Shown: positions 29,022 through 36,615 of the stretch, piece by piece
How positions within the stretch are numbered: the first letter of the stretch is position 1
How the letters are laid out: each line of letters begins with the position of its first letter
Virus record (IMG/VR): IMGVR_UViG_3300026455_000008
Location: 1-64,000 of that record
From: a virus
Length of the DNA stretch: 64,000 nt
Reading direction: 5' to 3' (one strand)
Made by a program: the position numbers and the translations under genes
The notes under the pieces: generated by a model
The model's database searches: none
Told to the model about the DNA's origin: nothing
The model's input: the letters and a program-made list of their open reading frames with translations, nothing else

Positions 29022-29045
29022 CGGTTATAACTTTTAACCGTTTAT
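29022..29045 (+). terminator. Intrinsic terminator candidate
   Basis: CGGTTA and TAACCG (29022-29027, 29035-29040) form a 6-bp stem, followed by TTTATATTTTT. It lies in the 256-nt gap (28928-29183) before phoH; the rest of that gap is AT-rich with nothing else recognised. Confidence 0.5.
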
Positions 29046-29183
29046 ATTTTTCTGCTCAGAAGTGGAAACATAAAAGTCAACGATTTCAACTACTTTAAAA
29101 TTAAATATTTTGACTCGACATCTGGCCGCTGGGGGTGTTAAAATAGAAATCAGTGAGTACAACTCTCCCAACCGGAGACACAG

Positions 29184-30005
29184 ATGATAAAGCATATCGC
29201 GGTCGTTGAGGGGTTTGAGAACTGGAACCAGTGGTACCAAGAGGGGCGAGTTGAGCTGACTAGCCTGACCTACGAAGGCGCCTTCCACCCCAACCAGGGC
29301 GTGGTACTCAAAGGCGGCGGGGCTAAGGATCATGGTCTAGTCAAAGGTGACTACGTAGTACGAGTCGCTCAGTACTTCCCTTCCGGGGTCTCGCCTAAAA
29401 ACACCGAGCAGACAATCGCGCTCGGTCTGCTTAACGATCCAGGCGTCCCACTCACCATACTCAGCGGGGTCGCAGGATCTGGTAAGACGATGCTGGCGTG
29501 CGCCCACGCTCTTGAGCGATTGGACCGCAGGAATGACAATATCACCAAGATTGTCATCGCCAAGAGCATGACGCCGGTTGGCCGCGAGATCGGGTTCTTG
29601 CCCGGCGACATGCAAGAGAAGGTGCTGCCCTGGCTCGGTCCGTACCTAGACAATTTTATCAACTGCGGTTACGAACCGTATCGCATTGAGAAAATGATTG
29701 AAGAAGGCGTGCTTGAAATTACCCCAGTTACTTTTATTCAAGGCCGTTCAATTACCAATGCTGTCATCCTTATCGACGAGGTCCAGAACTTGGACATCAA
29801 CGTTATTAAGCAGATCGTGACGCGCGCTGCTGCTGGTACGCAGATCATCTTGCTTGGCGATCAGACCCAGGTGTTTGAGCGACTCAACGGAAAGTCTATC
29901 GACTATCTTCTGCAAAAGGGTAAGTCGTCGCCGCTAGTTGGATCTATCCACCTGGAGAAGACCTTGAGATCACCGATCGCTGACTGGGCTGTCCACAATC
30001 TTTAG
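29184..30005 (+). CDS. phoH: PhoH-like ATPase
   Basis: 273 residues. Walker A GVAGSGKT (95-102), the PhoH-typical GREIGFLPGDMQEKVLPWLG segment, Walker B VILIDEVQN (~194-202), a GDQTQVFE sensor motif and a C-terminal LRSPIADWA. The N-terminal ~70 residues are unique. PhoH proteins are P-loop ATPases, common in large phages as accessory metabolic genes and suggested to act on RNA; the phage role is unknown. Length matches the family. CGGAG precedes the start. Confidence 0.9.
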   Translation: MIKHIAVVEGFENWNQWYQEGRVELTSLTYEGAFHPNQGVVLKGGGAKDHGLVKGDYVVRVAQYFPSGVSPKNTEQTIALGLLNDPGVPLTILSGVAGSGKTMLACAHALERLDRRNDNITKIVIAKSMTPVGREIGFLPGDMQEKVLPWLGPYLDNFINCGYEPYRIEKMIEEGVLEITPVTFIQGRSITNAVILIDEVQNLDINVIKQIVTRAAAGTQIILLGDQTQVFERLNGKSIDYLLQKGKSSPLVGSIHLEKTLRSPIADWAVHNL

Positions 30006-30035
30006 ACATGATAAAATTGCTTAGGAGGAATTGTC

Positions 30036-31121
30036 ATGACGCTTCTAAGCGATAAGTTAAAAAGACGCATTGTCATTGCCGTAACTAGTGAAAAGTACGG
30101 CAAAGAGCTTATCGATGCTATTGAGGGCATACATGAAGCTGTCGACACAGTGTTTGAAGGCATCGAACAACCTGTTGGTCTTAAAACCCCTAGCGCAGTT
30201 GGTCTGTCGGTTAACGATGCAAGCCGCACACTGACATTGACTCCGCTAACTGGCTCATATACGTACTACGTTGCTGGCAAAGAGATTGAGATTAAGTCAA
30301 CACTGACAGCTCAGTGGTCAGCTGCGCACGGACCGAATTACTTCTATCTAGACGAGAACAGCGAACTAAAGGTCGCGCAAACCTTTATGGAAGACATCAT
30401 AACCAAGTACGCATTTGTGTCGATCGTGTACTGGGATCCGACCGCCGGCAAGCACATCTACTTTGCCAACGAGCGCCACGGCATACACATGGGCGATTAC
30501 ACCCATCTGTATCTGCACAGGACTCGCGGTGCTGCATTTGACTTCGGCTGTAAATTAGTAAATTTTGTAGTCGACGGCTCTGGATCCTTAGCAACAGAAG
30601 CGCAGTTCGCAGCACAATCCGGCCAAATCTGGGATGAGGATATTAAGCTCCCAATATCAGCACAAACAACGTTTCCAATCTTTTATCGCTCTGGTGCTAC
30701 AAATTGGAAGCGCAAAGATCCAGATGCTTATCCAGTAATTTATTCTGGAAAAGAAGGCTATGCGGGAACAACGCTTCCGTATAATAGTTTTGACGGCACC
30801 AACTGGACTTTAACGCCGGTCGACGCAAATAAATTCGTTCTGGTTCACGTGTTTGCTACTAATGATATCGACTATCCGTATGTTGGCATTCAGGGCCAAG
30901 CACAGTATACTTCAAAGTCCGAAGCTCGCGACGGGGCGGTTGCCGAGATTAAAGCGCTGTCTGGTTTGCCTGTAGCAGAGTTCTGTCCTGTTGGTTCTGT
31001 TATCTTTCAAACCTCCGCCGCATACACCAACGCGCCGAAGGCAAAAATCGTGTCAACTTCAACCGGCGCTAACTACGAAGATCACCGAGCGACACTGCTA
31101 CGGCCGGGCTCGCTGGCATAA
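30036..31121 (+). CDS. Tail fibre-like / virion adhesion protein
   Basis: 361 residues with TTAGGAGGAATTGTC before the ATG. N-terminal helix (KLKRRIVIAVTSEKYGKELI), then beta-rich repeats typical of fibre or capsid-decoration proteins (LSVNDASRTLTLTPLTGSYT, YYVAGKEIEIKSTLTAQWSA, GPNYFYLDENSELK), and HIYFANERHGIHMGDYTHLY then RTRGAAFDFG. It is likely a receptor-contacting or surface protein; the family call is pattern-based. It is encoded far from the tail module, on the opposite strand. Confidence 0.55.
   Translation: MTLLSDKLKRRIVIAVTSEKYGKELIDAIEGIHEAVDTVFEGIEQPVGLKTPSAVGLSVNDASRTLTLTPLTGSYTYYVAGKEIEIKSTLTAQWSAAHGPNYFYLDENSELKVAQTFMEDIITKYAFVSIVYWDPTAGKHIYFANERHGIHMGDYTHLYLHRTRGAAFDFGCKLVNFVVDGSGSLATEAQFAAQSGQIWDEDIKLPISAQTTFPIFYRSGATNWKRKDPDAYPVIYSGKEGYAGTTLPYNSFDGTNWTLTPVDANKFVLVHVFATNDIDYPYVGIQGQAQYTSKSEARDGAVAEIKALSGLPVAEFCPVGSVIFQTSAAYTNAPKAKIVSTSTGANYEDHRATLLRPGSLA
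31091..31101 (-). repeat. Recurring 11-mer (inverted copy)
   Basis: GACACTGCTAC within the last codons of the fibre-like gene, 33 nt before the CCGAATC box at 31124. Confidence 0.5.
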
Positions 31122-31123
31122 AT

Positions 31124-31147
31124 CCGAATCAAATCTTCCCATGTAAT
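31124..31147 (+). promoter_or_regulatory. CCGAATC box with RBS hairpin
   Basis: ATCCGAATCAAAT, TGTAAT 18 nt on. CCCAT/ATGGG (31138-31152) then forms a hairpin directly before GGAGG. The ATG is 37 nt from the box. Confidence 0.5.
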
Positions 31148-31160
31148 ATGGGGAGGTTTT

Positions 31161-31544
31161 ATGCACGGCATCAACAATATCGTGCTCAATGAAATATGCT
31201 GGATCGTGCAGCAGCGAAACGAGTGGGCAAAGCGCCGTCAACACTACCGCAATAAGTTTCGCCGCATCTTGAAGATGTCGCCCGCTGAGCAAATGCAGCT
31301 TCATACAGATTATAAAACCGTAAACGCAGAGAGCGCAAAGCTCAACAAATACACGAAGCGACTCAAATCTCTTCTTAAGAGGGTAGACGCCCGCCTTGGC
31401 TCAGACCATAATGCAGGGTATGCTCGCATTGTATTTAACCCAACCCCGGACTCAATAGAGATCATCCATCGCGATGAGATCGCTGTCCGCGCTAAAGATT
31501 ACGAAGTTGATCTGTATATGACCAATTTCTTCAAAGGTGCATGA
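31161..31544 (+). CDS. Helical basic protein
   Basis: 127 residues, MHGINNIVLNEICWIVQQRN..., strongly basic helices (KRRQHYRNKFRRILK, KLNKYTKRLKSLLKRVDARL) and a beta-like end (ARIVFNPTPDSIEIIHRDEI). Coiled-coil or nucleic-acid-binding character. No family recognised. Confidence 0.55.
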   Translation: MHGINNIVLNEICWIVQQRNEWAKRRQHYRNKFRRILKMSPAEQMQLHTDYKTVNAESAKLNKYTKRLKSLLKRVDARLGSDHNAGYARIVFNPTPDSIEIIHRDEIAVRAKDYEVDLYMTNFFKGA

Positions 31545-31551
31545 AGCGCTT

Positions 31552-31574
31552 CCGAATCAATTTATTCCTCAATG
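31552..31574 (+). promoter_or_regulatory. CCGAATC box, class II
   Basis: TTCCGAATCAAT then TATTCCTCAATGGAGG: CCTC can pair with the GAGG of the RBS. The start codon is 32 nt from the box. No good TATAAT. Confidence 0.45.
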
Positions 31575-31583
31575 GAGGTTCTT

Positions 31584-32198
31584 ATGACAAACAAATATGT
31601 TATTTTAGCCGCACTGTGCAGTGCAGGAACGTCATATGCGTACGACGACCACGCGTCTTGGTCCCAGAGCAGAGGCTCATACAGCGGATCTTACCAGTAC
31701 ATCACAGAAACAGAAGCTTGGCAGTCAAACGCTACTCTCTTATCAAAAGACCCTTACGGCAAGGAAACCGTCATGTCCACCCCGTACAAAGGGTTGGGTT
31801 TCCGCGTCGGAGTTGGAACTGAGTTAGCCAGGTTCGTGCGGTTCACTGCGTACTCATCTTCGCGCGATCTGTCTAATTCGCTTACCGACTCATTAAGATC
31901 CTACCAAATCGGTGGCGAAACCGCAGTGTCTTTCTACGGTCCCGTACTTAATCTCCAGTTTGGGTTAGGTCTGTTTGCAAGCAGGCAGCACCAGCAGAAA
32001 CCCAACGAGGGACGAACGTTTATTGGCTCAGGTTTCACAGGGTCGGTTGGTTTTGAAAAGTTTATTTCACAGAAAGCATCTGTAATGTTTACCGTGCGGG
32101 GTCAGCAAGAAACGCTTAGACCTGATGAAAGCGAGTCCCGCGACGTGCTCGGCGTATCGTCCACCGGCGCCGCTTTCGCTCTTGTCCTCTGGATGTAA
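31584..32198 (+). CDS. Exported outer-membrane-barrel-like protein
   Basis: 204 residues. The chosen ATG (after GGAGG) gives a clean signal peptide MTNKYVILAALCSAGTSYA, probably cut before YDDHASW. The mature part alternates polar and aromatic/hydrophobic residues in ~10-residue strands (GLGFRVGVGTELARFVRFTA, GPVLNLQFGLGLFA, TGSVGFEKFISQKASVMFTV) and ends GAAFALVLWM. This is the pattern of an 8-strand OmpX/OmpA-type barrel. A phage-encoded barrel could block receptors or exclude superinfecting phages; that role is inference. Confidence 0.6.
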   Translation: MTNKYVILAALCSAGTSYAYDDHASWSQSRGSYSGSYQYITETEAWQSNATLLSKDPYGKETVMSTPYKGLGFRVGVGTELARFVRFTAYSSSRDLSNSLTDSLRSYQIGGETAVSFYGPVLNLQFGLGLFASRQHQQKPNEGRTFIGSGFTGSVGFEKFISQKASVMFTVRGQQETLRPDESESRDVLGVSSTGAAFALVLWM

Positions 32199-32207
32199 GG
32201 GGTGTTT

Positions 32208-32663
32208 ATGAGTTTCAAATGGGTAAACTGCCGAAAACAATTTGAGAAGTCAAATCTCACGTTCTGTCCAGAAACCGGTCGTGGACACTCATACGGATGG
32301 TACCGTATTGTAGACAGGATTGGTGACAAAATCGTGCTAAATACCTATAACTACTCTAGAACAACTGTCGGCCATATTGGCGACATAAAAGCTCTTCTTC
32401 GCAGTCTTGAAATAAAGATAGATGTCGAGATTGAGGCGCCACATGGGTTGTCTAACCACGCTTCAATACAAAGACACTATGCGTCCATGATAGACGCCCA
32501 TAAAGCGAAAATGGCCGCAAAAGGCTCGCGCAGTTCTAAAAATCAAGAACGGCAGAAGATCATCGGGTGGCTTAATCAAGAGTTGGCGCGCTATAACGAG
32601 GTTTACGCCGGGCATCTCTTTGAGAAAGAGATATCAAACCTTTTATCTGAGGAGGCGGTATGA
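32208..32663 (+). CDS. Soluble protein, function unknown
   Basis: 151 residues, MSFKWVNCRKQFEKSNLTFC..., an N-domain with two Cys and aromatic residues (GRGHSYGWYRIVDRIGDKIV) and a basic helical C-half (DAHKAKMAAKGSRSSKNQER). A GTG 6 nt upstream is less likely than the ATG. Its end carries GGAGG for the next micropeptide, with ATGA overlap. Confidence 0.55.
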   Translation: MSFKWVNCRKQFEKSNLTFCPETGRGHSYGWYRIVDRIGDKIVLNTYNYSRTTVGHIGDIKALLRSLEIKIDVEIEAPHGLSNHASIQRHYASMIDAHKAKMAAKGSRSSKNQERQKIIGWLNQELARYNEVYAGHLFEKEISNLLSEEAV

Positions 32664-32743
32664 CGATCGATACGTTTCTCGCCATAGTTGGGTTCTGTCT
32701 GCTTCCACTGGTAGTCTCGTTCCTTTTCATCGCCAAGGGTTGA
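32660..32743 (+). CDS. 27-residue membrane micropeptide
   Basis: MTIDTFLAIVGFCLLPLVVS then FLFIAKG: one transmembrane helix with a basic end. GAGGAGG 5 nt before the ATG, coupled to the previous stop. Confidence 0.5.
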   Translation: MTIDTFLAIVGFCLLPLVVSFLFIAKG

Positions 32744-32745
32744 AT

Positions 32746-32768
32746 CCGAATCAAATATTCCTCATGAA
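32746..32768 (+). promoter_or_regulatory. CCGAATC box, class II
   Basis: ATCCGAATCAAAT then ATTCCTCATGAATGGAGG: CCTC again faces GAGG. The start is 34 nt from the box. -10 position CATGAA. Confidence 0.45.
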
Positions 32769-32779
32769 TGGAGGGCAGT

Positions 32780-33001
32780 ATGAGATACGTGTATAAAGTA
32801 TGGTCTGATAATTTTGACGGTGATTTTTTATCAGTCGAAGCATATGAGGAAGCTATGCTTCACATGAGCGCGGCTGATTACGTTTTGCATAGGTCTCGTA
32901 TGGTACGCTCTAATGACATCCCGTCCCGAGCGGATATTCTTTGCTACGATTTGCGCGAGGACGCGTGGTTCACGGTTTTAATTGAGGAGATGAGCGCATG
33001 A
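32780..33001 (+). CDS. Small acidic protein
   Basis: 73 residues, MRYVYKVWSDNFDGDFLSVE..., mixed alpha/beta. AUG after GGAGGGCAGT; overlaps the next start by 4 nt. Function unknown. Confidence 0.55.
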   Translation: MRYVYKVWSDNFDGDFLSVEAYEEAMLHMSAADYVLHRSRMVRSNDIPSRADILCYDLREDAWFTVLIEEMSA

Positions 33002-33249
33002 GCACGAAAGAAATTGTCTCTCTTAAAGACACAGTTTTCCTTGGTTCCTTCCTGGACGAAGACGTGAAATACTTCTTTTACGAGGCGAAAGTCGCAGAAT
33101 CTGCGTCCGACGCCGACATCGCAAACTTTCTTAAACTTAGGTATCAAAAATACGGTGACGTGATTTTTCAAAGAAAACCGGCCGAAGATAACCGCGTACT
33201 TTTTACTTTGATGGAAGCCGTGCCCAGATCGCTTTTTGAAGTTAACTAA
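32998..33249 (+). CDS. Small soluble protein
   Basis: 83 residues, MSTKEIVSLKDTVFLGSFLD..., helix-rich (ASDADIANFLKLRYQKYGDV) with a beta C-end (RVLFTLMEAVPRSLFEV). Coupled by ATGA. Function unknown. Confidence 0.55.
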   Translation: MSTKEIVSLKDTVFLGSFLDEDVKYFFYEAKVAESASDADIANFLKLRYQKYGDVIFQRKPAEDNRVLFTLMEAVPRSLFEVN

Positions 33250-33259
33250 CGGAGTAGAC

Positions 33260-33457
33260 ATGAGCAACATCGTCAGCTTTTCTGACTTTAAAAAGAAACG
33301 TCAAAAAGATCCAGATTTTAAAGTCGAGCTTAACAAGAAAAAAGTAAAAGATATCCAAGAGTCTCTCAGGAGAATTAACGATCTCATGAGGGAGATAAAG
33401 GCAGACGCACGTCGTCAGATTGATGCCTTGGATAATAAAGGTAAAAAAGATGTTTAG
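33260..33457 (+). CDS. Small basic coiled-coil protein
   Basis: 65 residues, MSNIVSFSDFKKKRQKDPDF..., highly charged helix (KKVKDIQESLRRINDLMREI). CGGAG leader. The opening 'xxIVSFSxFKKKR' resembles 'NKVISIFSKRN' of the protein at 38181. Function unknown. Confidence 0.5.
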   Translation: MSNIVSFSDFKKKRQKDPDFKVELNKKKVKDIQESLRRINDLMREIKADARRQIDALDNKGKKDV

Positions 33458-33659
33458 CGACAACAGGATCGTTATCGTTGCTGTTTTATGTGTTCTGGTG
33501 TTCTTTGGCACGGTTTTTGGATTTTATCGCTTAGTCAAGCCTCTGGTCGAAGTTGAGAAGAAACTTGAGCCAATCGAATGCCAGCAGGCCTACGCTAAAG
33601 CAAAAGCTTGCATTGAGATGGAGTCGCGATATCCAGAAAGGTTCAAGTATAACCCGTAG
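33450..33659 (+). CDS. Single-pass membrane protein
   Basis: 69 residues. MFSDNRIVIVAVLCVLVFFG is a transmembrane helix; the rest is a short charged domain with two Cys (PIECQQAYAKAKACIEMESR). It overlaps the previous gene by 8 nt. Topology N-in, domain probably periplasmic. Confidence 0.5.
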   Translation: MFSDNRIVIVAVLCVLVFFGTVFGFYRLVKPLVEVEKKLEPIECQQAYAKAKACIEMESRYPERFKYNP

Positions 33660-33674
33660 TGATGCGGGTTTTAC

Positions 33675-33998
33675 ATGAAAAACTTTGATAAGTACATAAT
33701 TATTCTAATGTTTGCTGATTACACTGTGACAATTGCGCAGTTAGTTTTTGGTAAACTTGTACCCCTTGAAAGGTACAGAGGGCGCCCAATATACGGCAGG
33801 TGGGTGTATGATTTTGGATTTGTGTTCTCGGTGGATGAGCCTTTCCATATACATTACAACCCGATGTATTTCATCACGATCGAGTCTGCAAGGCGATTCA
33901 TAGACTCAGACGAAAAGCAGCAATTTGAATTCGAGTGCAGAAAACTGACTAAAGTCATGAAAAGAATGAAAGTTGTAAAAAGTGAATATTACCGCTAA
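33675..33998 (+). CDS. Small protein with hydrophobic N-terminus
   Basis: 107 residues, MKNFDKYIIILMFADYTVTI..., hydrophobic first 30 residues (possible uncleaved signal), then aromatic/basic sequence (RYRGRPIYGRWVYDFGFVFS) and a basic helix (RKLTKVMKRMKVVKSEYYR). Function unknown. Confidence 0.5.
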   Translation: MKNFDKYIIILMFADYTVTIAQLVFGKLVPLERYRGRPIYGRWVYDFGFVFSVDEPFHIHYNPMYFITIESARRFIDSDEKQQFEFECRKLTKVMKRMKVVKSEYYR

Positions 33999-34251
33999 AA
34001 TCCTGTTCACCTCCATGCTAATTGCGGCAGGATGCGCGCACCAAGAGCCGCACCGACCAGCGGTAAACACTTTTACCTGCCCGAGGCCTGCAATTAAAAC
34101 ATTAAAAGAAGCCTGGTCGAAGGAAGACGAGAGCATGATCCCTCATTTTAACGAGGGTTGCGCGAGGCATTTCACAAAGGACCACTGCCCTGTAAGGGTT
34201 TTGAAATCAAAAAAGTTGTCATATCGAGTGACGTGCAAGAAAGTCAGGTAA
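33982..34251 (+). CDS. Small lipoprotein
   Basis: 89 residues from a GTG start overlapping the previous gene by 17 nt. MNITAKILFTSMLIAAGCAH is a type II signal with lipobox AAGC (Cys18). The mature part has four further Cys (FTCPRP, NEGCARH, DHCPV, RVTCKK), probably two disulfides. Periplasmic lipoprotein, function unknown. Confidence 0.6.
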   Translation: MNITAKILFTSMLIAAGCAHQEPHRPAVNTFTCPRPAIKTLKEAWSKEDESMIPHFNEGCARHFTKDHCPVRVLKSKKLSYRVTCKKVR

Positions 34252-34473
34252 ATGTTCACAGATCTCATACACAACTCCTCTCTCACCGAGAAAATCAGAC
34301 TTTTCGCTTGGTTTGTGTTGGCTGTCTATATGCTCGCTAAGTTCTCCTTCTGGATCTTTGATATCCGAAACAATTCATTAATAGAAAATTCATGCCGTCT
34401 TGGGGGCGGTACGAAAACACAAATGTTCGTGGTAGTCGACGGCGAGGTAATAGATATATGTTTAAGACATTAA
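34252..34473 (+). CDS. Single-pass membrane protein
   Basis: 73 residues, starting directly after the previous stop. Helix IRLFAWFVLAVYMLAKFSFW is transmembrane; the C-terminal part has a small beta segment (TQMFVVVDGEVIDICLRH). Overlaps the next gene by 16 nt. Confidence 0.45.
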   Translation: MFTDLIHNSSLTEKIRLFAWFVLAVYMLAKFSFWIFDIRNNSLIENSCRLGGGTKTQMFVVVDGEVIDICLRH

Positions 34474-35021
34474 CGATTGTGTCTGCATTTTTATTGACCG
34501 CCTGCGGCGCGGAGGAAACTCTCCACGTTTCCCGCGGTCAGCGAGACATATCGTTTGACCGCCACCTAGAGTCGGCAGTGGATGCGCCAATCAGACCGCA
34601 TCTCGTTGAGTTTGTTGAGTTCTGCAAACTTTCCAGCCAGAGCGATTCCGATACTTGCCTGGCAAACCTTCCAAAACTTAAAAACGTGCGCCTTAAATCA
34701 GGCGTGCTCGACCCAGCAAATCCGACCGTGATCGGCCTGTGTGAGATGGCCATAGACAGAACCGTAACTATACGGTCTGACTTCTTTGACCACAGATCGA
34801 TAGCTTTTAAAGCGCTAGTCTGGCATGAGCTCGGTCACTGTTTATTAGACCTCGACCACATTGACGGTACAAATAATCACATAATGAACGCGAACCTACC
34901 GTCAAGTAAAGTACTACAGTCGTCTTGGGAAATCTTTATCAAAGATTTCTTTGAATCAAAAGTAAAATTATCTCTGCTTGGCTTTTTGGTATCTGACTCT
35001 TTCGAGGAAATTCATGAGTGA
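34458..35021 (+). CDS. Metzincin-like zinc metallopeptidase lipoprotein
   Basis: 187 residues. MFKTLTIVSAFLLTACGAEE is a lipoprotein signal (lipobox LTAC, Cys16). Residues ~136-147 read HELGHCLLDLDH, an HExxH motif with a third His seven residues on, one residue longer than the standard HExxHxxGxxH, followed by NNHIMNAN, which resembles the metzincin Met-turn. The preceding ALVW supports a zinc-protease active-site helix. It would be anchored in the outer membrane and act in the periplasm. Substrate unknown. The non-standard third-His spacing means activity must be tested. Confidence 0.65.
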   Translation: MFKTLTIVSAFLLTACGAEETLHVSRGQRDISFDRHLESAVDAPIRPHLVEFVEFCKLSSQSDSDTCLANLPKLKNVRLKSGVLDPANPTVIGLCEMAIDRTVTIRSDFFDHRSIAFKALVWHELGHCLLDLDHIDGTNNHIMNANLPSSKVLQSSWEIFIKDFFESKVKLSLLGFLVSDSFEEIHE

Positions 35022-35316
35022 TGATGCGCCTGATCTGAGAGTTGAACGCGTAAAATCTGCACTTAACTCAACGGTGGGGCGTTTTTGCTTCACAACCGCA
35101 GTAACCCTGGCGGCAACTTTCCTGATGAAAGAGTCTCTTGAAAAAGAACCTAACGCATTGAAATGGTTATTGATTACGATATGGGTCGACGTTGCAGCGT
35201 ACTTTTTCGGATACATGAACGGATACAAAGGCGGAGTTTTTGGACTGTATGACGCCCTTGTCGATTCTAGCAAAAATGATATAATAGGCGGTAAGGGAGA
35301 CCGCCATGAAGAGTAA
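35014..35316 (+). CDS. Two-span membrane protein, holin candidate
   Basis: 100 residues, MSDDAPDLRVERVKSALNST... The acidic/charged N-terminus is followed by VGRFCFTTAVTLAATFLMK and, after a loop, ALKWLLITIWVDVAAYFFGY, then a Lys/Asp-rich tail. Size and topology suit a class II or III holin. It overlaps the next membrane gene by 11 nt, a typical holin/antiholin-style pair. The endolysin is elsewhere, so this is only a candidate. Confidence 0.45.
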   Translation: MSDDAPDLRVERVKSALNSTVGRFCFTTAVTLAATFLMKESLEKEPNALKWLLITIWVDVAAYFFGYMNGYKGGVFGLYDALVDSSKNDIIGGKGDRHEE

Positions 35317-35527
35317 ACTATCGTTTATACTAACGCTTATATCCGTTATTGGTATATTTATCCTCGCGTGGTTCAAGAACATCGATATTCAAATGCTTTT
35401 ACCATCGGTTCTCGGCATATACATTATCGGAAGAACCACGACGAACGTTTCTACAGCTTGGGCTGCATCCAAGGACCCTCAGGCAGACACAATCAAAGCC
35501 TGTGAGATGATTGATAAAAAAGAATAG
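35306..35527 (+). CDS. Two-span membrane protein, holin candidate
   Basis: 73 residues: KLSFILTLISVIGIFILAWF, then MLLPSVLGIYIIGRTTTNVS, ending in a charged tail (KDPQADTIKACEMIDKKE). Basic start, short loop, acidic/basic tail as in small holins. It pairs with the gene at 35014. Confidence 0.45.
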   Translation: MKSKLSFILTLISVIGIFILAWFKNIDIQMLLPSVLGIYIIGRTTTNVSTAWAASKDPQADTIKACEMIDKKE

Positions 35528-35539
35528 GTGAGGATAAAG

Positions 35540-35815
35540 ATGATTTTCTTCTTCTTTGTCGGCGTCGGCCTGGTTGTGGTGCCGTCTCTGATTTATTGTC
35601 TGATGTCTGATGCGTCTCATGGCGGATATATTGCTGCAAATTACAGCAGAATGCAGTCTGTGCACGAGACTCAGAAAATATCTCAAATGCTGAAGCAACA
35701 TATGTTCAATTCAACATTTGGCATATACCACTCAGGAGATAGACATGTATCAGATCAGATACAAAGACCCCATGACAGGAACAATCCTGGAAACTCAGGC
35801 CCATTCACTAACTGA
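35540..35815 (+). CDS. Membrane-anchored small protein
   Basis: 91 residues, MIFFFFVGVGLVVVPSLIYC then a polar domain (MSDASHGGYIAANYSRMQSV...). ATG after GGTGAGGATAAAG; a GTG 12 nt upstream is possible. It overlaps the next ORF by 71 nt in another frame; the last ~25 residues (RPHDRNNPGNSG) look unconstrained, so the true end of function may be earlier. Confidence 0.45.
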   Translation: MIFFFFVGVGLVVVPSLIYCLMSDASHGGYIAANYSRMQSVHETQKISQMLKQHMFNSTFGIYHSGDRHVSDQIQRPHDRNNPGNSGPFTN

Positions 35816-36032
35816 TGCAGTAACTGCAATTCAGAAAGCTAAAGACGATCTTTATTATCGCGGCCACTCCTTGCAGAAAAGCGAAGATCTTTCGACTCAA
35901 ACTTCTGAAGATTCTGCCTCCGAGCAAGAACCGTCTTTAAACGAAGATGATTCAGTCGAGGATGACGATCACGCAGAAGACGATCAAGATTTAGACGAAT
36001 TTCTATATCCGTATGGAGTTACCTTATGGTAA
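35745..36032 (+). CDS. Acidic small protein
   Basis: 95 residues, MYQIRYKDPMTGTILETQAH..., a small alpha/beta domain followed by an extremely acidic tail (EDDSVEDDDHAEDDQDLDEF). CAGGAG before the ATG. Function unknown. Confidence 0.55.
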   Translation: MYQIRYKDPMTGTILETQAHSLTDAVTAIQKAKDDLYYRGHSLQKSEDLSTQTSEDSASEQEPSLNEDDSVEDDDHAEDDQDLDEFLYPYGVTLW

Positions 36033-36463
36033 GGTCGATATTAGTTGCGACGCTGGTAGCGTCAGCCATAAAAGCTGAAGCGCGAGATCTCTATCTCCTA
36101 GAACCCAGAGATATCTACATTGACGCCTTTAAATACGAGTCGATGCACGATCCGTATCTCGCGCCGATAGATAAAGATCTTCTTTACGGTGCGGCTTTTA
36201 ACACGGATTTCAATGTCTTTCGCTACGGAAACATAGCTTTACATTGGAAAAATAGATTACATTTTGACCAGGTCGGATCAAGTGGGCACATAAAGCACGC
36301 TGGCTGGGAGTATGAACTTGGGTTGCCGCTCTGGATAGATAAGGGAAAGCCTAAAATAGAACTCTTCAAGCAGCACCATAGTCGACACGTTCTTGAAGAA
36401 GTTAGAGATACACACTTCCCTGTATACGACCGGATCGGCGTAAGAATAAGGTTGCTGCCGTGA
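36026..36463 (+). CDS. Exported protein
   Basis: 145 residues. MVRSILVATLVASAIKAEA is a signal peptide. The mature part is beta-like and aromatic (RDLYLLEPRDIYIDAFKYES, GNIALHWKNRLHFDQ, GWEYELGLPLWIDKGKPKIE) with several His at the end (FKQHHSRH). It could be a small barrel or periplasmic enzyme; no family recognised. It overlaps the upstream stop by 7 nt. Confidence 0.55.
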   Translation: MVRSILVATLVASAIKAEARDLYLLEPRDIYIDAFKYESMHDPYLAPIDKDLLYGAAFNTDFNVFRYGNIALHWKNRLHFDQVGSSGHIKHAGWEYELGLPLWIDKGKPKIELFKQHHSRHVLEEVRDTHFPVYDRIGVRIRLLP

Positions 36464-36615
36464 ATTCAAAACAAATTCAAGCGCTGTGTGACAGAATAAG
36501 TTTCTCACTTTTGTACGAGGATTATGACTCATGCGACGGTGAGCACATCTTGCTCCTGATCGAGGAGGCTCGAGAGATGCTTTCTGAGCTTAGAATTTCG
36601 GATCAGAAAGTATAA
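36460..36615 (+). CDS. 51-residue acidic ORF (GTG start)
   Basis: NSKQIQALCDRISFSLLYED then helix HILLLIEEAREMLSELRISD. GTGA overlap with the previous stop. Function unknown. Confidence 0.4.
   Translation: MNSKQIQALCDRISFSLLYEDYDSCDGEHILLLIEEAREMLSELRISDQKV

Noticed and set aside
35014-35527. Firm assignment of the two membrane genes as the holin pair.
   Set aside because: Topology fits, but many other small membrane proteins in the window fit as well and the endolysin lies 21 kb away; kept only as candidates.
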